Positions 1-6,787 of a stretch of DNA of 62,377 bases are shown piece after piece; position 1 is the first letter of the stretch; the number at the start of each line of letters is the position of its first letter. Source of the DNA: a virus; the IMG/VR virus record IMGVR_UViG_3300032288_001948, positions 1 through 62,377 of that record; one strand, given 5' to 3'. The notes beneath the pieces are model-generated. The model searched no databases. It was not told where the DNA came from and saw only the letters and a program-made list of their open reading frames with translations. A program made the position numbers and the translations under genes.

Positions 1-123
1 AACACGGCTTCCTCATGTCCATCGCGGCAGTAAATGACCTTCTTCCCCGGTTGACCAATTCGTAGCAGCGCGGCTTCAAGTTCCGCGATGCGGGCGCGTA
101 GCGCTAGCGTTTCATCGGCGCGG
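1..123. repeat. Terminal overlap, left copy
   Basis: These 123 bases are identical to the last 123 bases of the window. An exact end-to-end overlap of this kind is what an assembler leaves when it opens a circular or circularly permuted genome. A true short direct terminal repeat is possible but cannot be told apart here. Joining the ends leaves a small gene intact across the junction, which supports circular closure at about 62,254 bp. Confidence 0.95.
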
Positions 124-188
124 ATTTCATGCACCGCTTGGTGTTCCGCCGTCAAAGGCGGTCCTTTTCCGAAGCCAAAACTACTCAT
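1..188 (-). CDS. Small coiled-coil protein spanning the genome join, N-terminal part
   Basis: The leftward gene starts at ATG 188, overlapping the stop of the gene before it as ATGA. It runs off base 1 and, on the closed circle, continues from 62,254 to a stop at 62,218, giving 74 residues. The product has a short unique head, a central ARIAELEAAL coiled-coil segment and the tail ARAAYRGEKG. Both segments recur in the neighbouring small genes, so it belongs to the paralogous LGEK-tail family of this region. Its ribosome-binding site, GGAGAGAAGG, lies in the last codons of the upstream gene. Function unknown. Confidence 0.8.
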   Translation of the reverse strand, partial: MSSFGFGKGPPLTAEHQAVHEIRADETLALRARIAELEAALLRIGQPGKKVIYCRDGHEEAV

Positions 189-472
189 TCCTTCTCTCCC
201 AGATAAGCGGCGCGGGCGGCGCGTAGGTCATCGCTGCCCGGCGAACTGTCAAACTTTACTTGATTGTTGACTGAAATTGCGTCGCGGGCTTTGCGAACAG
301 GCTCCGCAGCAGCGTCATATTCATCCCGCTTTGACTTTGGACAGCCTTTTCTACCCACATACTTAGCGCAGATATATACCTGCAACTCGTCAGCCAATTC
401 TTTAACAAGCGCTTCAAGTTCCGCGATGCGGGCCTCCAGTTTCTCTATTTTCCGCGCTTGAAAATAGCCCAT
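185..472 (-). CDS. Small coiled-coil LGEK-tail family protein
   Basis: A 95-residue product starting at ATG 472, which overlaps the previous stop as TGATG. The AGGAGG ribosome-binding site is encoded by the last codons of the upstream gene. An N-terminal helix with KLEARIAELEALVKEL is followed by a segment with several cysteines, a QVKFDSS stretch also seen (as QVKPDSS) in the paralogue at 61,470-61,973, and the tail RAARAAYLGEKE. The tail codons contain GGAGAGAAGGAATGA, so stop, start and ribosome-binding site of the next gene overlap. Function unknown; probably translated together with its neighbours. Confidence 0.8.
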   Translation of the reverse strand: MGYFQARKIEKLEARIAELEALVKELADELQVYICAKYVGRKGCPKSKRDEYDAAAEPVRKARDAISVNNQVKFDSSPGSDDLRAARAAYLGEKE

Positions 473-762
473 CACCAATACCTCCTGTGCCGCCGATGAT
501 GCCGTCGATGGCGCGGCTTGCTCTCGTCAGCTTTAGTTGTTTCCGGCTCGCTAACATCATCGGCCGTTTTTGTTATTTGCGGCGCCGGGCATTTCTCGTG
601 AATGATCTCCGGCGCCACATACGGTGGCTTGAGGACATAGGCGGTGACCGCTTTGGTCGCGACCCTATAGGTGCCGCACTCATTCTTGATGGGCGCGTCG
701 ATCTTGAAAAAGATCAGGCCCATTCCGAAAATGAAGCCGAGGGCGAAGATTAGAAACTGCAT
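472..762 (-). CDS. Small membrane-anchored protein with basic tail
   Basis: A 96-residue product. The ATG at 762 is preferred over upstream in-frame codons because GGAAAGGA lies just before it. Residues about 2-17 (FLIFALGFIFGMGLIFF region) form one hydrophobic helix, probably a membrane anchor or uncleaved signal. The middle is Pro/Lys-rich and the C-terminus is a His/Arg cluster (RHRRHHRRHRRYW). The last codons supply AGGAGG for the next gene. The layout suggests a membrane protein with a nucleic acid- or lipid-binding tail, but no family is recognised. Confidence 0.7.
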   Translation of the reverse strand: MQFLIFALGFIFGMGLIFFKIDAPIKNECGTYRVATKAVTAYVLKPPYVAPEIIHEKCPAPQITKTADDVSEPETTKADESKPRHRRHHRRHRRYW

Positions 763-763
763 G

Positions 764-1165
764 TCACCATCCTTTCCAGCCGGATAGCGCGACGATGCGG
801 CCCGGTTTCCGTTTGTTGATCTCACGTGCCCGCGCCAATGTCACAGGTTCTTTCACGAGCTTGGGTATCTGTGGCTTCGGCTGACGCGCGCGGGCTTTGT
901 TTGAGGCTATGGTCGCGTCGATCTGGCGTTGGCGTTTGGCTTGACGTTCGGCTTCCGTCTCGGCAGCCTTTTTCTCGGCGGCTTTGGCTTGTCGGGCTTC
1001 CCTGCGTTTGCGCAGAAACTCCTCATGAAACTCAGGGTCTGCCAGCTTCTTCTTGAACGCCTGATAGCGCGCCTTGTTCTGTTCAGGTGAGGACGCATGT
1101 GCGCGGTGCCATTCGCGGTGATACTTGCGGCGCTTCTCTAGCGCCTCCTCACTTTTCGCAGCCAT
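764..1165 (-). CDS. Highly charged hypothetical protein
   Basis: A 133-residue product rich in Lys, Arg, Ala and Glu, with long predicted helices. The segment around KRQRQIDATIASNKARA looks like coiled coil. It starts at ATG 1165, inside the last codons of the upstream gene, with GGAGAAAG as ribosome-binding site. No catalytic motif is visible. The first 30 residues (EEALEKRRKYHREWHRAH) resemble the basic helical starts of many small phage DNA-associated proteins, but this is only an impression. Function unknown. Confidence 0.7.
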   Translation of the reverse strand: MAAKSEEALEKRRKYHREWHRAHASSPEQNKARYQAFKKKLADPEFHEEFLRKRREARQAKAAEKKAAETEAERQAKRQRQIDATIASNKARARQPKPQIPKLVKEPVTLARAREINKRKPGRIVALSGWKGW

Positions 1166-1343
1166 AAACTTTCTCCTTGATGATGCCCAGCCGCACCGCC
1201 ACGGAGCGTGGCTGATTGCCGATCAACTCGCCGATCTCTTTGTTAGATTTACCGGCCAGATGCCAGTCCCATATCTGCTGCTCGTATGGGGTCAGCTTGG
1301 TCGGGTCTATAAATTTATGTGTAATCTTGCGCTGGATCGCCAT
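1149..1343 (-). CDS. Small helix-turn-helix protein (sigma region 4-like)
   Basis: A 64-residue product. ATG 1343 is chosen because GGAGAGG sits at the right distance and the sequence further upstream forms a hairpin. Residues about 18-55 (LTPYEQQIWDWHLAGKSNKEIG and onward) have the spacing of sigma-70 region 4 or LuxR-type helix-turn-helix domains: an initiating L-T-P-x-E-x-x-I, then a K-S-N-K-E-I-G turn and a recognition helix ending in VRLGIIKEKV. A DNA-binding role is likely. The target is unknown, and promoters of the late unit are an obvious possibility. Confidence 0.7.
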   Translation of the reverse strand: MAIQRKITHKFIDPTKLTPYEQQIWDWHLAGKSNKEIGELIGNQPRSVAVRLGIIKEKVYGCEK

Positions 1344-1362
1344 CATCCTCTCCAATGTGAAA

Positions 1363-1381
1363 CCCCCGGAAAATCCGGGGG
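1363..1381 (-). terminator. Perfect 8-bp hairpin after 1388-1672 gene
   Basis: CCCCCGGA and TCCGGGGG are separated by three bases. On the leftward strand the stem follows the stop of the 1388-1672 gene within 7 bases, but only three T residues follow it. It may be a weak terminator, an attenuator or an RNA-processing hairpin. On the other strand it is followed by CTTTATTTA, so weak bidirectional activity is possible. Confidence 0.5.
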
Positions 1382-1387
1382 CTTTAT

Positions 1388-1672
1388 TTACCTCACACGC
1401 CACACACCAATGCCCTGAACCGCATCAGGCTCGTCGGCATTGCACGCTTCCCACCCGTCCTCGGTCAAATACATATGAGTCAGCCGCGTTACGAACTTGC
1501 GGCCAAGCTGCTTCCCGGCAGTCGATGTCTGCGTCGTAAACGTATTCTTCGACTTATTGGGAATGAAAAACATATCGCCGACGCCCATCTCCTCGAACGG
1601 ATACCGGCGACGTGGGGATGGGACAGTCCGCGCAGCTTTGGGAATTGGAATATTTTTAATGACATGGTGCAT
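1388..1672 (-). CDS. Conserved phage hypothetical protein (YPFEEM-VGD family)
   Basis: A 94-residue product with a basic head (IPIPKAARTVPSPRRR), then YPFEEMGVGDMFFIPNKS and a helix containing GRKFVTRL. This resembles a widespread family of small phage proteins annotated DUF7303; the name is from memory and tentative. The C-terminus ends AVQGIGVWRVR, probably a strand. The start at 1672 has AAGG in the right place. The function of the family is not known. It lies between two hairpins, so it may be expressed somewhat independently. Confidence 0.7.
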   Translation of the reverse strand: MHHVIKNIPIPKAARTVPSPRRRYPFEEMGVGDMFFIPNKSKNTFTTQTSTAGKQLGRKFVTRLTHMYLTEDGWEACNADEPDAVQGIGVWRVR

Positions 1673-1838
1673 ACCTTTAGTCTCCTACCTTATGTAAACG
1701 GGTAGGATAGTTAACATTCAGGTTCACAGATGTAAATGGCCCGTCTCGTGGGCCAGCCGGCTTCGCCCTGCACGGGGAGGTCCGAGGATCGCGCAGTCGT
1801 TGCTGCCGACTGTTATATCCCGACCCGCCGGCTGCGGC
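1673..1838. other. Short intergenic region with hairpin
   Basis: A 166-base gap between leftward genes. It contains TGGCCC/GGGCCA (1737-1755, 7-base loop), which could act as an intercistronic RNA hairpin. I found no convincing promoter and no coding sequence. Confidence 0.5.
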
Positions 1839-2486
1839 CTAGCCGCAGTCTACCTCCCGAATCGGCGGCGGACAACCGTGTGCAAGTTTCCACTTGATGC
1901 GGCTCTTGTAGGCTCGTGCCGTTTTGGGGTTGATGTTCATTTTCTCGGCGACCTCGATCCAGTGGAGCCCGTCCGCAAACAGCCAATACGCTCTGATTAA
2001 CCGTGGGCTGAATGTCTTGCGGCGCCAGTAGCATTTACCCTTCGCCAACGGGATGCTCTTTTCCTCGGCGGCGGCGCGTACCGCATACAGCACGGTCGTA
2101 TGATCCTTGTTGATCCAGCGGCCGATCTTGGAAAGCGTCTGGTGATGTTCCTGATTCAGCCGGTAGCAGAACTCACGACGAGCCACAGCCAGTCGCTTGT
2201 GGCGTTTGTGGCTGACCAGATCATCCGGGTGAACCTTGTGCTCAAGGCACAGCTCGAACATGAGCTGCTTGATCCACTTGGGCATGTTCGGGACATTGAT
2301 CTCGCCGAACTCGGCGGGCGTCTCGATGACATCAATCAGCGGCACGTAACAGTCCGCGGCCTTCGGTTTACGTTCTTTCGGGGGCTTTGGGGGCTTCGGC
2401 AGTTTCGCCGGTTTGAGTTTGATTAATCTTGGTTTCGGCGGCGCCGATCTACGCGGTGCACCAGCATACGGAATTAGATACGCCAT
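1839..2486 (-). CDS. DnaA domain IV-like DNA-binding protein
   Basis: A 215-residue product; ATG 2486 is preceded by GGAGG at 5 bases. A Pro/Lys-rich linker (about 10-45) leads to a segment at 72-140 with the layout of bacterial DnaA domain IV: an initial helix around LMFELCLEHKV, a basic VARREFCYRL helix, and the signature GRWINKDHTTVLYAVR (DHTTV at 128-132), which in DnaA reads the DnaA box. A second helix-turn-helix lies at about 158-200 (WIEVAEKMNINPKTARAYKS). There is no ATPase domain. It could mark the phage origin, compete with host DnaA or act as a regulator. Confidence 0.8.
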   Translation of the reverse strand: MAYLIPYAGAPRRSAPPKPRLIKLKPAKLPKPPKPPKERKPKAADCYVPLIDVIETPAEFGEINVPNMPKWIKQLMFELCLEHKVHPDDLVSHKRHKRLAVARREFCYRLNQEHHQTLSKIGRWINKDHTTVLYAVRAAAEEKSIPLAKGKCYWRRKTFSPRLIRAYWLFADGLHWIEVAEKMNINPKTARAYKSRIKWKLAHGCPPPIREVDCG

Positions 2487-2506
2487 CCCATCCTCCAAGG
2501 GGATAT

Positions 2507-2535
2507 GGGGCTTCTCAGCTTAGCTAAGAAGCCCC
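2507..2535 (-). other. Intercistronic hairpin
   Basis: GGGGCTTCT and AGAAGCCCC form a 9-bp perfect stem around an 11-base loop. It lies between the stop of the 2542-2820 gene and the ribosome-binding site of the DnaA-like gene. No T-tract follows, so it is more likely an RNA stability or processing element than a terminator. Confidence 0.45.
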
Positions 2536-2541
2536 GCTGTG

Positions 2542-2820
2542 TTACGCTGCCTGAATTTCAGCCAGCAGCTTTTCTACATTCAACAACTCAGGACGTGTTA
2601 CTGGTTGATGCTCCGGCACGATTCGATTGCCGTCCTCCATCACGTCTTGCGTCGCCTCCAGTTTCAGCAGGAGTTTGTAAACCATTTCTTGGATGCCGGC
2701 CTCATGGTCGGTCATCGGACGATCATGCACACCATTGGCGCGACGATCCTCAAAGATCGCATTGGCTGCGATTGCACGACGGCGCTTCTCTAGTGCGGCG
2801 CCAGTAAGTTGGGTTGTCAT
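2542..2820 (-). CDS. Hypothetical protein, conserved small helical
   Basis: A 92-residue product starting at ATG 2820, which overlaps the previous stop as ATGA, with GGAGATT upstream. It is mainly helical and charged: LTGAALEKRRRAIAANAIFED, then HDRPMTDHEAGIQEMVYKLL, and a C-terminus PELLNVEKLLAEIQAA. No catalytic or metal motif is seen. Function unknown. Confidence 0.65.
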   Translation of the reverse strand: MTTQLTGAALEKRRRAIAANAIFEDRRANGVHDRPMTDHEAGIQEMVYKLLLKLEATQDVMEDGNRIVPEHQPVTRPELLNVEKLLAEIQAA

Positions 2821-2966
2821 TTGTGAATCTCCACTTTGTGCCTCAGTCCGATGGTTGTCTTGACGCGCGGTGACTGGGCTTGAATCCGCGAGTAAGGTCG
2901 GGTGTTGAATGCGGCGTGCGCCGCGATACCGATTCCGGTTAGCCATAAGATTACAAACTCCAACAC
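2817..2966 (-). CDS. 49-residue membrane peptide, GTG start
   Basis: GTG 2966 follows AAAAGGAG. The product begins LEFVILWLTGIGIAAHAAF, a single hydrophobic helix, and ends with a basic tail (RVKTTIGLRHKVEIHK). The stop overlaps the next start as ATGA, indicating translational coupling. It is too short for family assignment; a small inner-membrane peptide of unknown role. Confidence 0.55.
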   Translation of the reverse strand: MLEFVILWLTGIGIAAHAAFNTRPYSRIQAQSPRVKTTIGLRHKVEIHK

Positions 2967-2976
2967 GTTACTCCTT

Positions 2977-3147
2977 TTAATCGACGACCTCCCATGTGAC
3001 AGTAACGTATTTGTCCACCTCCGCTTGAACCAGCTCCGCGATGTCGTCGTCGGTCGCGGCTGCCGGGACTTCCAGATCAAACTCATGGAAACACTCCACA
3101 AATCCAGTGTCAATCTTGACTTCTATTAGTTTTGATGTCCTTGGCAT
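2977..3147 (-). CDS. Small acidic hypothetical protein (DUF7167-like)
   Basis: A 56-residue product. ATG 3147 has GGAG seven bases upstream; upstream in-frame starts lack one. The pattern is a strand with KLIEVKIDTGFVEC, then a helix with DDDIAELVQAEVDKY and a final TVTWEVV strand. Many phages carry small proteins of this form (K-V-x-T-G-Y/F-V-x then an acidic helix), which I associate with DUF7167; tentative. Function unknown. Confidence 0.6.
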   Translation of the reverse strand: MPRTSKLIEVKIDTGFVECFHEFDLEVPAAATDDDIAELVQAEVDKYVTVTWEVVD

Positions 3148-3349
3148 CCCATATCTCCTGCTCACGTTTAATAGCTTGAATGTTCTCGTGGTCGGAGAGC
3201 GCGGCATAAGCCGCGTCCTCCAGTGTTTGAAATGGGCCGCTAGTATATACGCGTTTGTCATCGGAATGTCTGAACCACGCATGGTTGTCATTCCAATACA
3301 CGATATAGCCTAACTCTAATGCTTGCCTGATCGGAAAAATGTCACTCAT
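3110..3349 (-). CDS. Hypothetical protein
   Basis: A 79-residue product starting at ATG 3349, overlapping the previous gene by 8 bases; its end overlaps the next gene. Aromatic N-terminal half (GYIVYWNDNHAWFRHS), then a helix FQTLEDAAYAALSDHENIQAI. No recognisable family. The tight overlaps on both sides show it belongs to the same leftward operon. Confidence 0.6.
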   Translation of the reverse strand: MSDIFPIRQALELGYIVYWNDNHAWFRHSDDKRVYTSGPFQTLEDAAYAALSDHENIQAIKREQEIWDAKDIKTNRSQD

Positions 3350-3752
3350 CGTCCCACCCGTCGAGTATATCCTTGAGCGTCTGAGGCACCGGTAAATCTA
3401 ATTCGAGTTGCTTTGCAGGCTGCCTTGCTGGCTGTTTTACTGATGGCGGCGCCGTGACGATATTCTCCAATTCTGTGACGCGTCTTTCGAGCGCGGCAAA
3501 CCGATCGTCGATATTCGCGCGTCTTTCCGTATCTGGTAACGATCTGTGTCGCAGGAGAAACCCATTCGCCTGACGCACGGTTTTGACAGCCTCTGCGGTA
3601 ATTGGAGTTTCCAGATTATAGTGTTTTGTTAGCTCGCTTGCTAAACGCCCGTCAGTCCATGTCGGGATATATTTGTATAGTCCATCCGCTTTCAGCACCA
3701 TCAAGCGTTTGAGTGTTGCGAGAATTTGGTCATTTATTGTTTTGATAGCCAT
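3342..3752 (-). CDS. Hypothetical protein with coiled coil
   Basis: A 136-residue product; ATG 3752 with AAAGGA upstream. The N-terminal 60 residues look like a winged-helix-sized helical domain (DGRLASELTKHYNLETPITAEAV). They are followed by a coiled coil (RFAALERRVTELENIV) and a Pro/Gln linker, and the tail is LKDILDGWDDE. The combination suggests an oligomeric DNA-binding protein, but this is inference only. Confidence 0.6.
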   Translation of the reverse strand: MAIKTINDQILATLKRLMVLKADGLYKYIPTWTDGRLASELTKHYNLETPITAEAVKTVRQANGFLLRHRSLPDTERRANIDDRFAALERRVTELENIVTAPPSVKQPARQPAKQLELDLPVPQTLKDILDGWDDE

Positions 3753-3764
3753 TGATTTGATCCT

Positions 3765-4052
3765 TTAGTTTGTCGGCATAGTAGATGGCAGATAAATACT
3801 CATGATTAAGTCACCTTTAACTGACACGTATATCTCCTCCTCGGTTGGCCAGTCTTTTGGCACAACAGCAAGCAACGCTCTCATTGTGCAGTCGATTGAC
3901 GGGGCAGCAATCGTGCCGTCCCGCCACAGCGGGCGTTTAGTCCCGGTGTCGAATCCTGTTGATTCCAGATACTTGGTCAGCCGCGTTTCCATGCGGCGAC
4001 AACGATCAACCACCTCCGTCATTTTCGATTCAAGTTCAAATGTCTCTCGCAT
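3765..4052 (-). CDS. Hypothetical protein
   Basis: A 95-residue product. The start at 4052 overlaps the previous stop as TAATG, and the ribosome-binding site GGAGGT is encoded by the last codons of the upstream gene. An N-terminal helix (KMTEVVDRCRRMETRLTKYL) is followed by a mixed segment with TEEEIYVSVKGDLIMSIYL. No family recognised. Confidence 0.6.
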   Translation of the reverse strand: MRETFELESKMTEVVDRCRRMETRLTKYLESTGFDTGTKRPLWRDGTIAAPSIDCTMRALLAVVPKDWPTEEEIYVSVKGDLIMSIYLPSTMPTN

Positions 4053-4915
4053 TACACACCTCCAAACGCGTTCATGAATCCAGACATATCTTCCATGATA
4101 CGCTTGGCCTCGTCAGCCACCATTGTGCGGGTGGCTTTATTCTTACGCAAATCCTTGGGCGCATAGCCCACGACAGTGCGCGCAATATCCTCGGTGATAG
4201 CAGTCAGCTTCGGATCATCCAGCACATTGAGCGCCGGCAACAACTCGACCAGCTCCTCAAGATTCTGAACAGTCGAGTCGCGGAAGATGTCGTCGGTGGA
4301 CATCTTAGCGGCGAAGTGACCCAGCACCGTGGACAGTCGAGTCCACACATCACCCATTGCACGAGAGATGCGGGATTGCATGGCGCGCTCCATCTCGTCA
4401 CGCACCGCACGTTCCTCGGCCTCGCTTGACAACTGCACCCGGAAGTCATTGGCCTCGGTCACAGCATCAATATCCAAGCTGATATAGAACTTGCGATGCA
4501 GCTCGTTAGCCGATGGATAGTCTGACGGATTGAACAGATCACCCATACGGAAGCTGGCTTGATCACGGGCCTTGGGATAGCCCACGTTCAAGAATGTATC
4601 GACCGCCGCATAGAACTCGCCTTGCAGTTTGCCGTGTTCCTCGACGAAGTTCTGATACATCTTGCGGGTCAGCAGCCGATCACCGTTGTCCTTCCACGGC
4701 AATGTCTTGTCGTAGAAGTGATTGCGGACAGCGCCGGCAGCAGACACGATGGTCTTGAGCGACTCTTTAGGAATCAGGTGTTTATTAACACGCGCCGCAT
4801 CAGTCTCGGCGCCAGCATCGTTGGTGACCTTGGCCGACGCAGACTTGTCGAGGCGATAGCCCATCCACACGCCGATCTGGAGATTAACAACCATGCAGTC
4901 ATTGACGATAGACAT
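4052..4915 (-). CDS. Helical protein associated with the MoxR/VWA genes
   Basis: A 287-residue, mostly helical product with conserved-looking segments around LIPKESLKTIVSAAGAVRN and LPWKDNGDRLLTRKM. It lies 40 bases downstream of the small gene that follows the VWA/metallopeptidase gene. The order and size fit the accessory protein (DUF3150-like) that often accompanies phage and bacterial MoxR-VWA modules; I recognise this only loosely. It starts at 4915 with GGAAC upstream, 16 bases after a 21-bp palindrome. Predicted partner of the ATPase/VWA pair, exact role unknown. Confidence 0.6.
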   Translation of the reverse strand: MSIVNDCMVVNLQIGVWMGYRLDKSASAKVTNDAGAETDAARVNKHLIPKESLKTIVSAAGAVRNHFYDKTLPWKDNGDRLLTRKMYQNFVEEHGKLQGEFYAAVDTFLNVGYPKARDQASFRMGDLFNPSDYPSANELHRKFYISLDIDAVTEANDFRVQLSSEAEERAVRDEMERAMQSRISRAMGDVWTRLSTVLGHFAAKMSTDDIFRDSTVQNLEELVELLPALNVLDDPKLTAITEDIARTVVGYAPKDLRKNKATRTMVADEAKRIMEDMSGFMNAFGGV

Positions 4916-4931
4916 TGTATGTTCCTTTCAG

Positions 4932-4952
4932 TTTGTTAGATTATCTAACAAA
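4932..4952. promoter_or_regulatory. 21-bp palindrome, copy 1
   Basis: TTTGTTAGA-TTA-TCTAACAAA: perfect 9-bp arms (10 with the flanking T/A). It sits 2 bases after the stop of the 4955-5212 gene and 16 bases before the start at 4915. As DNA it looks like a dimer operator; as RNA it would form a stem with a 3-base loop just upstream of the ribosome-binding site. Confidence 0.85.
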
Positions 4953-4954
4953 GT

Positions 4955-5212
4955 TTAATACGTTAATTGAGCAGCCATGATAGCCGTGTCTACATCTGGA
5001 TATTCTTTCATTGGCTTGACTTCTTGATTCGCGTCCCCTTTCACGTCCAGCACATACCAATGCCCATACCAAGATACAATAGCGTATCGACAATGGGGCG
5101 GACATAATTTTACAAGGTTAATTAAGTCAGTTGACCCCTCATGGTTAATCCACACGACGCAGCTACCGCCGCACACGAACGCCTTGATGATGAGACGCTC
5201 GGGCGCTGTCAT
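4955..5212 (-). CDS. Hypothetical protein
   Basis: An 85-residue product starting at ATG 5212, which overlaps the stop of the VWA/metallopeptidase gene as ATGA. It contains three cysteines (CGGSC and LCPPHC) and a strand-rich aromatic core (AIVSWYGHWYVLDVKG), then an acidic helix. Cys and His residues could bind metal, but no family is recognised. Coupled translation suggests it belongs to the MoxR/VWA module. Confidence 0.6.
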   Translation of the reverse strand: MTAPERLIIKAFVCGGSCVVWINHEGSTDLINLVKLCPPHCRYAIVSWYGHWYVLDVKGDANQEVKPMKEYPDVDTAIMAAQLTY

Positions 5213-6333
5213 ATCCGCACCACCTGACCGATCGGCACGTCAACCTTGGTCGTGCAGACAACAATCAGCGGATACTCAGGCTCGACGTTCGGCCACGGTG
5301 TATAGCCGTCGGTCACGAGCACAGCGATCTCCGGTTGATACTGGTCGATGTGTTGTAACGGCACACGCATATCAGTTCCTCCACCGCCTTTCGGATCAGC
5401 CTTGATGATGTCGCCGGCCTCGAACTCCTGTTCACCAGCGACCTCGGTGTCAGCCCAAACGAGGCGGATACGTTCGGGATTGACAGCCTCACTAATAGCC
5501 GCGACCTCACTGGCAATACGCGCCAACTCCTGATTAGTAATAGAGCCTGACGTATCGCCGATCACGACAATCTCACCCATACGCTGGCTGTGACGTGACG
5601 GCAGATAAACATCGGTGAAGCGACGGTTACGACGTGACCACGACTCGTTGTCTTTGGTGACACGGGTCATATACTCACGCAGCAAGTCTTGCCACGGCAC
5701 GGTCGGATTGAGTATCTCGTCAACCAGACGCGCCACACCCGCCGGCATCTTGCCGGCCATACGCGCCATGTTGGCAGCTTGAGCAACCTTCTGCTGTATC
5801 TGTTGCTCGGCCTTGGCACGCGCCTCGGCGTCGATGTTTGCAGGTTCACGCACATCTTCGCCCATGCCGGATGTATCTTGGTGCAGATCACCCGGCCCAG
5901 CTTTACCTTCGCCGTTCTGTTTGCGCTTCTTGTTCTCCTTATCCATCTCCTGCTTGAGCATGTCATACACTTGCTCGGCAGACATACCCTTGAATCGCGG
6001 ATCGAACAGACAGCCTTGGATCACCTCGAACCCTGCCTCATGCAGGATCAGATTGATGGCGTAGTCACACGCAATATTCCACAGTTGAGGATTGCGTGAG
6101 CCACGGCGCAAGCCATGCTTGAACACAATGTGCATGACCTCATGAGCCAGCACGAACATGACTTGCGGCAGCGTTAGACCCTCGATGAACGCAGGGTTAT
6201 AGAAGATCGTCAACATATCCGTCGCCGCTGTTGGCAGCGTGGTGTCGACGACCATCGGTGTGGACATGACGAGTGTTGCGAAGAACACTTGCGTCAATAA
6301 CATTTTAGCCTTGGCTTTCTGCATCTTGTTCAT
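5209..6333 (-). CDS. HExxH metallopeptidase-like / VWA domain protein (DUF2201 type)
   Basis: A 374-residue product. Residues 1-110 carry the zincin motif AHEVMH (HEVMH at 64-68), followed by NIACDYAINLIL as in DUF2201 N-terminal domains. A charged Lys/Glu linker (about 125-200) leads to a VWA-like C-terminal domain with VVIGDTSGSIT (a MIDAS-like DxSxS variant), GGGGTDM and VTDGYT. This two-domain layout is typical of VWA partners of MoxR ATPases. With the upstream ATPase it probably forms a chaperone-like or protein-remodelling pair. The ATG at 6333 has AAGGAA upstream and overlaps the previous gene by 29 bases. Confidence 0.85.
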   Translation of the reverse strand: MNKMQKAKAKMLLTQVFFATLVMSTPMVVDTTLPTAATDMLTIFYNPAFIEGLTLPQVMFVLAHEVMHIVFKHGLRRGSRNPQLWNIACDYAINLILHEAGFEVIQGCLFDPRFKGMSAEQVYDMLKQEMDKENKKRKQNGEGKAGPGDLHQDTSGMGEDVREPANIDAEARAKAEQQIQQKVAQAANMARMAGKMPAGVARLVDEILNPTVPWQDLLREYMTRVTKDNESWSRRNRRFTDVYLPSRHSQRMGEIVVIGDTSGSITNQELARIASEVAAISEAVNPERIRLVWADTEVAGEQEFEAGDIIKADPKGGGGTDMRVPLQHIDQYQPEIAVLVTDGYTPWPNVEPEYPLIVVCTTKVDVPIGQVVRI

Positions 6334-6751
6334 TTGCTGATTCCTTTAGTTTAGATGGCATGTCGCTGACAATCGAGGTGCTGATACCTAACCAACCCTG
6401 CACATCTCGCCCGCCGTTCTCATATTTAATGTCGTTATACTCCTCGCCGACCTCGGCATACTCATACGACAATCCCTCGGTGCCGGGTTGTTCGCAGGCT
6501 ATATCGTCGATGATTCGTTGCCATGCGTCGACTTCCTCATAATCAGGATACCACTTGATGCTCTGAACATTCAGGTCAATGACGCTTGTAGCGTGCAATT
6601 CTCGCACACCCTTAACATCATACCGCTTAATATCTGTTGCAAACCAGCTATTCACAGCAGCATTGTTCTCAAGTTTGAGCCGAGTCCAGAAAGCCTGAAC
6701 AATGTCAGGCTCCCCGTAAATTAAACAGCGCACATCACTTCGGTATCCCAT
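6305..6751 (-). CDS. Hypothetical protein (MGYRSDV family)
   Basis: A 148-residue product beginning MGYRSDVRCLIYG, a start shared by many phage and plasmid hypothetical proteins. Alternating strands and helices, with an acidic centre (YPDYEEVDAWQRII, YAEVGEEYNDIKYENGG). It lies between the MoxR-like ATPase and the VWA gene, overlapping the latter, so it is part of the same module. The start has GGAAA, 15 bases after a palindrome. Function unknown. Confidence 0.65.
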   Translation of the reverse strand: MGYRSDVRCLIYGEPDIVQAFWTRLKLENNAAVNSWFATDIKRYDVKGVRELHATSVIDLNVQSIKWYPDYEEVDAWQRIIDDIACEQPGTEGLSYEYAEVGEEYNDIKYENGGRDVQGWLGISTSIVSDMPSKLKESANEQDAESQG

Positions 6752-6766
6752 GTTATTTCCTTTCGT

Positions 6767-6787
6767 TTTGTTAGACGATCTAACAAA
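6767..6787. promoter_or_regulatory. 21-bp palindrome, copy 2
   Basis: TTTGTTAGA-CGA-TCTAACAAA, perfect arms. It abuts the stop codon of the MoxR-like gene with no spacer and lies 15 bases before the start at 6751. Confidence 0.85.
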
